NCBI GenBank assembly: GCA_012656075.1
Contig: JAAKBF010000132.1
Location: forward strand, 51,556 to 115,555
Direction: 5' to 3'
Length of the DNA: 64,000 nt
From: Phytophthora hibernalis
Taxonomy: Eukaryota > Oomycota > Peronosporomycetes > Peronosporales > Peronosporaceae
Shown: piece by piece, positions 57,103 through 64,000 of the stretch
Numbering within the stretch: the stretch's first letter is position 1
Layout of the letters: each line of letters starts with the position of its first letter
Position numbers and translations under genes: made by a program
The notes under the pieces: generated by a model
Seen by the model: the letters and a program-made list of their open reading frames with translations, nothing else
Told to the model about the DNA's origin: nothing
Database searches by the model: none

Positions 57103-57420
57103 TCAGCGCCTGCAGTGCCTACAACACATACACCAACACAAATCATAAAGTAGGATACGCATGACCCTCCGCAATACCCTCTTGCGTACCTGATGCGCTT
57201 TCTGTATATGTTGCAGCTGCTCCCAGCTGAGCCCCGCCACCAACACGAGATACATGGCTGCCACAGTGCTATGTGTGATTAGGAGGCCTCTCATTTTGAA
57301 ACCGCAAAAACTGAGAAATCTCTTATGAACTTTCCATACGTACGCTTGAGGCTTGCTAAACGCCGACGTAGTGATCTTGGTGGGTGCGGTGTCTTCATCC
57401 TGCGCGCTACATACTCCCAC
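57103..57420 (-). CDS. Unassigned 105-residue frame
   Basis: Starts MGVCSAQDEDTAPTK and includes KVHKRFLSFCGFKMRG and a hydrophobic stretch HSTVAAMYLVLVAGL, ending in a Cys-rich tail that probably lies beyond a splice site. It could be an exon of a transposon-borne or hypothetical protein. I do not recognise it. Confidence 0.3.
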   Translation of the reverse strand: MGVCSAQDEDTAPTKITTSAFSKPQAYVWKVHKRFLSFCGFKMRGLLITHSTVAAMYLVLVAGLSWEQLQHIQKAHQVRKRVLRRVMRILLYDLCWCMCCRHCRR

Positions 57421-58479
57421 GTAATACGGATGTCTTCCTTCTCTAACTCAAAAGGCGATCTGCACCAGTAACTTGTCTTCAGAGTCCGTAAAAGGCGTAC
57501 GCATTTGTCTTGCTTATATTGCGCCTTTCAGATAAAATGGATAATCTGTCGTCACAGTCAAATACTAGGTCCTAAGATGGAAGGGATAGGGTAACGCCTA
57601 GGATTTGATCCCGAGTTAGACCGAATTACGAGACCAGTATTCCTCCAGTCAAGTCCTACTAATGTGCTCTGATTTTGCCTACAGACCACCTTTCACGATA
57701 AACGTCCGAATGGCCATTTTCCGGCGGCCATTTTACCCTACGTAGGAGTGCAATTTTCTCAGCACTACCTTACCAGCGTAAGTTTTTCTTTTGTAGCTGC
57801 ATTTAACTACTGTGCTTCGTGTGCAACAACACGGAACCGAATCGAGCTGCGGAACAGTGAGCGAATTTAGAGCCTGCCGTAGTGACTGCATCAATGTAAA
57901 GCTAGCATTTACGGCTCAAGGTCGGTCTACAATACTCTACCTCAGGTTTGCTCATCTAAAAAGAACTATTCTCGGGCTAAGGTTTAGAGGGCCTACGAAG
58001 GAGTTGTGCTCCTACGTAAGACCCTAAAACGGAGGGCCTTTTGGCAGAAAGACACAATATACAATGAAATGGCAAGTCAATTTGGAGCGCATGTATCTAA
58101 GGTTCTGTATACTACAAGTGTGTGGCGAGGAGAAGCCTTGGGAAATTGCCGTTTATGTACGTAGTGATTGCGCTGTCGACATGGCGACGTGGCGAGATTG
58201 TGCTTTGAACGGAATAAAAATTCTGCGGACACAGAAATTTACCCCTACCTCATTTTAGACTCATTGTTCTGATTGGTAGTTACAAAACAAGGTAAATGAG
58301 AACTGGGATAAGGCTTACCCCCGCACTCATATGCATACATGTGACCAACAAGTGCAAAATGACTCTTCTTGTAACATGTTGTATATGCAACATGTTAAAG
58401 ACACTGAGAATGCACTGGGTTAGGACAAAAAGCGCACATAAGCTCGACAATTCGCAAGAGAAAGACACTTCAAAGATGA
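57421..58479. other. AT-rich spacer
   Basis: Short frames at 57,812-58,027 and 58,064-58,258 carry no known domain. Nothing else is supported. Confidence 0.3.
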
Positions 58480-61400
58480 CTGACATTGTGGCCAGACTGT
58501 TGGTGGGTACGAGGCCCGCACCCAACTATTTCAGTCATTCAAGAAATAGCCGAGAAGCAAGCAGAACTCGGAAATGGCGGCACCGAGGGAGACACGTCGC
58601 GAAACGGAGGCATTCCTCGCGCGACTTCAAGGAAGGAGTCTTGTTGAACGCCAACTACTATCTGCATAGCACAGGGCGAACATGCACGGGGAGAGGGAGA
58701 CTGACTCTGGCTTCGGAGATGCGGATCCAAGCGCACCACCGGGCGTCGAGGCAGCCCTGACGATAGAGCCATGGCCGGTGGCACCTGCCCATCGGCGTCC
58801 TCCAGTAGGAAAGGATGCTTCTTATATTGCTACTGCGAAAAAGCGCACTGCCAGACCCTTGTCAAAACCTAACCAGAAGAAGCAAACGAAGAAGAAGGCT
58901 CCGACAAAAAGAAGAAAATGAAGCGGCAGTTGGCTGCCGAGGCGAGAGGCAGACGCCATCGCACGAGCGGAGACAATGCTGCAAGCCTGTCAGCTGCGTA
59001 CACAAGAAGATGACGGACGCAGAAAATCGAGGAGCAGCTGAGTCAAAGACGAAGATGGCGATTCTTCGGTCGGTGATGATGTCGTGAACGGGAAGCACTC
59101 ATCGCTCGCGAAAAGAAAAGAATGTCGAGAGATCTCACCAGGGACCGTCTACAAACTGCGATGGGAAAGCTGACGCGCTACTGGACGACTACAGACGCCA
59201 ACTAACCAAGGACGAGATGGTTGTACTGGCGCAGGACGAAGATGCTCTGAGGAAGATGCGAGTTGACGGTTGGAATTTTGGTACGGCCTTCACGTATGTT
59301 GTATAAACAACACGTACTAATTGTGATGATGTTGTGTGATTCAACCCGACATTACCACTCATATCGAGAGAACGGAGGATTATTTGGATCTGTACACAGG
59401 AGAAAGCGGACCAACTGAAGCGGTAATGGAGAGGGCCGAATCGCCGCTGCAACTATTTTTCTTTTTCATGCCACCCAGATTGTGGCATCGGATTGAAACC
59501 GAAACCAATCGCTACTACGCCCAGCACCTGAATCAGCGCGTGGAGCAAATGTACGACATGCAGGCGAGACTGGAACAAAAGAGGACATTCTACTGCGCGA
59601 AACGAAGCAACACAAGAACATCAAGCCAAAAGACATTATTCATTGCCTGGGCTAACTGGTGGCCAGAATGTTGTGCCCTCACACGCGGCGCTTCGCGGGC
59701 CATTGGCGCAAGACCCCAATTGAAGCTGTACCGAAAAGAACATTCAACCAGTTCATGTTGAAGACTCGATTTATTCAGGTTATGCAAACCTTGGACGATA
59801 TGAACAACGCTGCCACGTGGGAAGAGACAGATATAGTCTGGCAGGTTCAATCAGGGGTTGATACGCTGCAGCAAATGTTCAACGAAGGCTCGAACATTTT
59901 CTCCGTTCTTGCATTTGACGAAGAAATGATACCATCAAGAAGACACCACAACGTGACCAGGCAGTTCGTGAAGAACAATCCTCATAAATGGGGGACCAAG
60001 ATCTTCATGAGGTGCTGTGCTAAACCTGCATACTGTCTTGGGTACGAGTATCCCCGTGACTCCCGCATTGGAAGCCGCGGGGGTTGCTTTTTGTGGCTAA
60101 GTCTCACATGTTATACACAACTCGTGTTTTTTTGCTGTGCATCCTACACGTACAGCCTTGAAGTTTACTTAGGTTCAAATCAGCACGCGAACGAGCTAAG
60201 TGACGCATCCCCGACGCGATTTTCAGCAGACCCGAGCTCCTGCTCTGCAGCAGTGATTCGCAATCTCCATGAAGCCCTCCCCGCCCCGCAAGACGGAGTG
60301 TTTCATGCGGCTGTGACAGACCGATTCTATACGTCGATTCAACTAGCTCTAGCGTTTTTCGTCCGCGACGTTTATACCATCGGCACAATCCAGACGAACA
60401 AAAAGGTGTTTCCGCCGGCGCATATAACTAAGGACGCAACGCGACCACCTGATGTGGACCGTGAAACGTCTGCAATAGCAGTTGCAAAGTGTTGTCCCGA
60501 GTTACAAGTGCTACGCTGGTGGGATCGACTGCCGGTGTATCTACTTTCAACTGAAAGCAACACAAACTCGCAAGCTTGCGGTACGAACACTTGTCTATCG
60601 AAGCCATTTATTGCTCTAGCTTTATGTTGCGTTGTTTGATTGATACTAGGACATCACGTTCCAAGTGTCCAGAGGATCACTATTCCCTGCCCGTCCGCAA
60701 TGCGTGATTACCACCGCTGGATGGGCGGGGTAGATGTCCATGATCAACTACACCTCCAGCGTTACTCGCTTCAGCTTGCGGTGCGGTACCGAAAGTACTA
60801 CAAGACGATCTTCTTGGGCCTCGTCGACATGGCGATTGTCAACGCTTACATCGTTAATCGCGAGGCCCAGAAACAGAGAGGAACCGCCGTCTGACCACGC
60901 GGGGTTTCTTCAGATATTGCAGTCCCAATTACTGAAAGTTGCTGCAGAAAATTTCATCGATGAGGTATATACTTCATCAATTTCCACTGACATGTTGTAC
61001 ATGCATGACATGTTGTTTATTTGTTAACTCGTACGTCGTGCGCAGATTTTTTCGCCTGGTGTGTCAACCTCTGCTGTATGCACGTTTCCGGTGGAGTACA
61101 AGCTTACAGAATTCCCTAAGTGGGTTCAAATTAGAGATGGGGTTCGGAAGCGACCGCAGCACCAGTGCAAGGTGTGTTCGGTCAGGAAGAAGAAGGTCGG
61201 TGAGCGAAGAGCTATAAGATTTTACTGCGATGCGTGCAGTGATGGAAGCAAGGGGTACGAAATTGTGGTTTTGAGTGGTGACAAGTTTGCGCTGATTACA
61301 TGTATGAGTTTTAGCGTCTATCTCTCTGACAGGATTCGGTTCGGACACTACCCCGTCAACACCATTACACGCCACCAAAACTGGCATGACAGGTGGAAAA

Positions 61401-61567
61401 ATGGCGAAGAGCGGGGGCACCCTCACGTTGGCCGTGTTATTCAGATGCGCGGACTAGAAAGAAGCGCCGCCGATGACGAAGACAGCGACGAAGACGACAA
61501 AGAAAGTGATGACGGCGAAAAGAGGATGGAGGAGATACCGCTGCGAACGACGCGACAAGCGCTGTGA
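58480..61567 (+). pseudogene. PiggyBac transposase 2 (best preserved)
   Basis: A charged Lys/Arg-rich N-terminal region (58,480-59,080) leads to LTKDEMVVLAQDEDALRKMR near 59,200 and SPLQLFFFFMPPRLWHRIE (59,440-59,495). The core runs in one long frame, 59,659-60,580: TPIEAVPKRTFNQFMLKTRF, VLAFDEEMIPSRR (first Asp), an in-frame 114-bp intron (60,042-60,155), HAAVTDRFYTSIQLAL (second Asp) and VLRWWDRLPVYLL. After a 69-bp intron (60,581-60,649) come RDYHRWMGGVDVHDQLHLQ (third Asp) and RKYYKTIFLGLVDMAIVNAY. The C-terminal zinc ribbon (HQCKVCSVRKKK, FYCDACSDG) lies at 61,160-61,250, followed by an acidic tail to 61,567. All three catalytic Asp are present. Frame changes near 59,640 and 60,885 remain, so it is probably inactive as given. 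Confidence 0.88.
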
Positions 61568-62582
61568 ACGATGTCGTACAGAGTGAAGGGACGGCGAGGC
61601 AGGGTTTTCAGTGTGAAGATACGGTGGATAAAGAAAAAGAATAACGCGTTTGTCGAATGCTGAACGTTTCAGCTAATCTACTTCAATAGATATAGTTGCA
61701 ATCAACTCCATACATTGTCGCGCAATTATGGAGCGTACTCTGCGTGTCATTAATAAAAGGACGTCGCTTACAAGTGTGATATACCCCTGTTAAACCTGGG
61801 TGACCTAGCGTCGATCTATTTGACTACATGCGTGTACCTAGCGCTACGATTATCTGTGCAAGCAATCGCTTCCGATCAAGCCAGCTTCACGCAATTCATA
61901 GAAGGAGAGCGTACTTATGAAGGGTCATACATAATGAAGAGTAGCCTTTTCTTAACATGTATAATAAAAGTAATAAGAAAAAGCTACTCTTCATATAGTA
62001 TACAACCTGTGCTATAACAACGTGGACAGGAGTTCAAAACCCGCGAGTGTGGTGGTAGGGTGTGTAAGGCGCTAAAATCGCCCTTTAGAGGTCGATTTCG
62101 CACCGTGAATTGACAACACCCTTAAAAGGCGAGAAATCGCCGCGAAAGGGTTAATTCCAAAATGGTCCACGAATTTTGACAGGTTTTACAGTAGTCTATT
62201 GGAGCGATTCCTGTACCGCATAAGAGAACTCATAGTTCGCACCCGAGGTGCATCGAAGTCGTATAATTGTATCGGGAAGAGAAAAGCCTGCGAAATTTTA
62301 GAGAGGCATATGGTAACGAATAGATGGCTAAGGTCAAATGAATGAGCTCTCCGCGGACCGCGCTCATGCTTGCGACGATTTGGTCTCCTTTCGCAATGTT
62401 GAATTGACCGCTAAGCGAATTGAGAGGGGTGTCGGGGTGTCCTAAGAGGGTTGTCGCCATTCTTATGGTTAATTCCCCATCCAACACTAAATGGCGAGCG
62501 TGGCGCGCATACTTCGATACAGCTATTATCGTAATGCTAACTTTTGGTGGATATGATTTTCTGCAGGTCTCTTCGTCGGTCT
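61568..62582. other. Spacer with repeat motif
   Basis: No gene recognised. Contains the second copy of the 24-bp motif shared with 26.8 kb (62,218-62,241). An inverted pair, AGAAAAAGCTACTCTT versus AAGAGTAGCCTTTTCT-type words, occurs near 61,937-61,992. Confidence 0.35.
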
Positions 62583-62649
62583 ACCACTGTAGCTTAATGG
62601 AAAGCACCTCTACCGGTGGATGGAGGCTCGATTCCCCTTTGTGGTCCCA
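62583..62649 (+). repeat. tRNA-like sequence with A and B boxes
   Basis: ACCACTG at 62,583-62,589 pairs with TTGTGGT at 62,639-62,645 (one mismatch, one G-T pair). TAGCTTAATGG (62,590-62,600) is a perfect polymerase III A box, and GCTT/AAGC forms a D stem. GGCTCGATTCC (62,625-62,635) is a B box with one change, and CCA follows at 62,647-62,649. The region between D stem and T stem is about 7 bases too short and gives no normal anticodon arm. It is therefore a degenerate tRNA or tRNA-derived SINE head rather than a working tRNA. Confidence 0.45.
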
Positions 62650-62944
62650 TTATCAAGCGGCATCGCGCGAGCGCAGGTGGGTGGAAGATTTATTTTAAAC
62701 GGTTACGAGTCACATGAACGGTCGCGAGTCACATGAAGAGGCATCGTTTGCACAGTGACTAGACGTATATTTTGGTGATGATGCTTGCTAATTAAATTTT
62801 CATTCGACCGCTTCTTCTTCCTCGTCTTGCTCAATGTCGCTTCGAAGGTCGATTGGCTGTACCGGTACGCAGTACCGCTGAATTGACGGACAAGCTCGTC
62901 CCAAATAGGCTCCGATGCAGCCAACCTCTCTTGTTCCGCTCCAC

Positions 62945-63790
62945 TTACAAGAGCTTGCCTTCCTCAAGCAGCCGACAATTGTAGCCGTAACTAGTGAGTT
63001 CCAGACACTCTTGATCCACTGGATAACGTCTGGTCTTGAAGGTGGTCTCATCTTGAACGGTGCTGCAGCACCAGCAGAGCGAACTTGACCAAGAAGAAAC
63101 TGTATACATTACTTCCGTAGGTGTTCTTAAGCGGCTATTCCAAGCCACATCCAACGATTGGCACACGTAAGTATAACCTGGCGGGACCTTCATCAGCTCT
63201 ACGTTGATAAGCCTGGTAAAGATCAGTATGCCCTGGCGCCATTGCCCAGAAAGGTCATCCCATAATAGCAGTATAGGATCATGCCTGTTGTCTCTACGAC
63301 CAAAATGGTAGTAGAGAAACTCGATGGACAACTCGCTGTTCCACCACCCCGCCCGTTTGCCGTAGATTTGAACGCCTACCGGTTTGTTCCGGACCTCATC
63401 CCAGAGTTGGCGGCCGAAACCGTGTCGGTGGACGATGTTTTCTCTTGCAGTAGTTGCCACCTTTGACGGCTGGGTCTTGAAGACTAAGAATGGGTCTGCT
63501 TTGTTGCCTTCACTGTCTCCTAGCAGCATCGCGATCACTCGCTCTTTCGCTTTCCCAGCGCATTTCACCCACACAGTCTTGGACCCTCTTGTGTTGACAG
63601 TGGCCGCAGGAAAATACTCGTAGTTCACACATGAAAATAAATGAATTTTAGAATCAATTAGCAGAGAAAACCTCTAAACGTTTGTACCTGCCTGGTCCGC
63701 GTTATAGGCCTTCGAAATCTTCAGCTCCTTCATCCTAGCATGCACTTGACAACTGAATTCACCAAGCTTTTCACTAGCGTCTTGCGATGT
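62945..63790 (-). pseudogene. Pogo-type DDE transposase, catalytic domain
   Basis: On the minus strand 63,790-63,700 reads KLGEFSCQVHARMKELKISK and YNADQA (first catalytic Asp). Then an intron-like gap with a poor acceptor site is followed by NYEYFPAATVNTRGSKTVWV and AMLLGDSEGNKADPFLVFK. Further on come RAGWWNSELSIEFLYYHFG, PILLLWDDLSGQW (second Asp) and KVPPGYTYVCQSLDVAWN (third acidic position, Asp). This is the DDE_1 catalytic domain of pogo/Tigger transposases. The Gln-rich and HTH head would lie upstream, beyond the right edge. After about 63,080 (minus direction) the frame continues into KTRRYPVDQECLELTSYGYN. Some stops are likely in the missing part. Confidence 0.78.
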
Positions 63791-64000
63791 TGTCTCCCCC
63801 TCTCGTCTTTTCCGGCGCTAGTGGCGGCGTGGGAAATGTTTCCTTCAAAACCAAGACGCGCGGTAAGCCCCTAGAGGTAGTCCAGTGGTAGCGTAAAGCT
63901 CGCGAGCTTGCAGCTTCAACATCAGCCCTATCACAGATTCACCATCTGCTCGAAGATCGTTGACCGACCACAGGAGCTGTTCCTCCACAACTAGGGGGTT
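63791..64000. other. Window edge with a weak tRNA-like A box
   Basis: TAGTCCAGTGG at 63,878-63,888 matches the polymerase III A box, and GCTTCAACATC about 36 bases later is a poor B box. No clear cloverleaf results. The minus-strand pogo gene probably extends leftward from here. Confidence 0.25.

Overview
This window is eukaryotic and most likely from an oomycete of the Phytophthora / downy mildew group. Four things point there: an NPP1/NEP1-like protein (NLP) with the GHRHDWE motif, short GT-AG introns of about 50-140 bp, the mixture of transposon families (SWIM/ULP1-type MULEs, PiggyBacs, a chromodomain Gypsy, Harbinger, pogo/Tc1), and short intergenic distances between the two housekeeping genes. 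No bacterial features (operons, ribosome binding sites, CRISPR) are present.

Layout. 1-5.8 kb: a decayed MULE whose central transposase segment is inverted relative to its two ends and which ends in a ULP1-type peptidase. 6.0-11.3 kb: a LINE with a zinc-knuckle/OTU-protease first ORF and an APE endonuclease, cut off before the reverse transcriptase. 11.3-16.9 kb: AT-rich sequence with an inverted repeat family and a frame-broken NLP gene. 17.0-19.2 kb: a second MULE. 19.8-22.1 kb: a 40-bp tandem array carrying a 12-bp palindrome, just upstream of an HTH plus ULP1 gene. 22.9-26.1 kb: PiggyBac on the minus strand. 26.9-30.1 kb: a ULP1 scrap and a Tc1/mariner-type element. 30.7-33.3 kb: a small housekeeping island with a roadblock dynein light chain and importin alpha. 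33.4-34.0 kb: a Harbinger-like MITE with TAA target duplication. 34.2-40.6 kb: a pogo fragment and two Gypsy halves in opposite orientation. 40.7-51.3 kb: a cluster of chromatin-related genes, with two AWS-SET methyltransferase-like copies forming a large palindrome, a decayed histone H3 copy that keeps the ARTKQTAR tail, a third SET copy, a third MULE and a DOT1-like fragment. 51.3-64 kb: PiggyBac, Harbinger, PiggyBac and pogo elements with unassigned spacers.

Only the dynein light chain and importin alpha look like ordinary conserved genes; the NLP is the one recognisable secreted effector-type gene. Almost everything else is transposon-derived and broken. The least ordinary part is 40.7-51.3 kb, where SET and DOT1-type histone methyltransferase relatives lie around an H3-tail sequence inside transposon-rich DNA. 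A second candidate is the palindrome array next to the HTH-ULP1 gene at 19.8-22.1 kb. Many of the broken frames differ by one base in a short homopolymer, so some breaks may be sequence errors. All family assignments come from reading motifs by eye; no database search was run.
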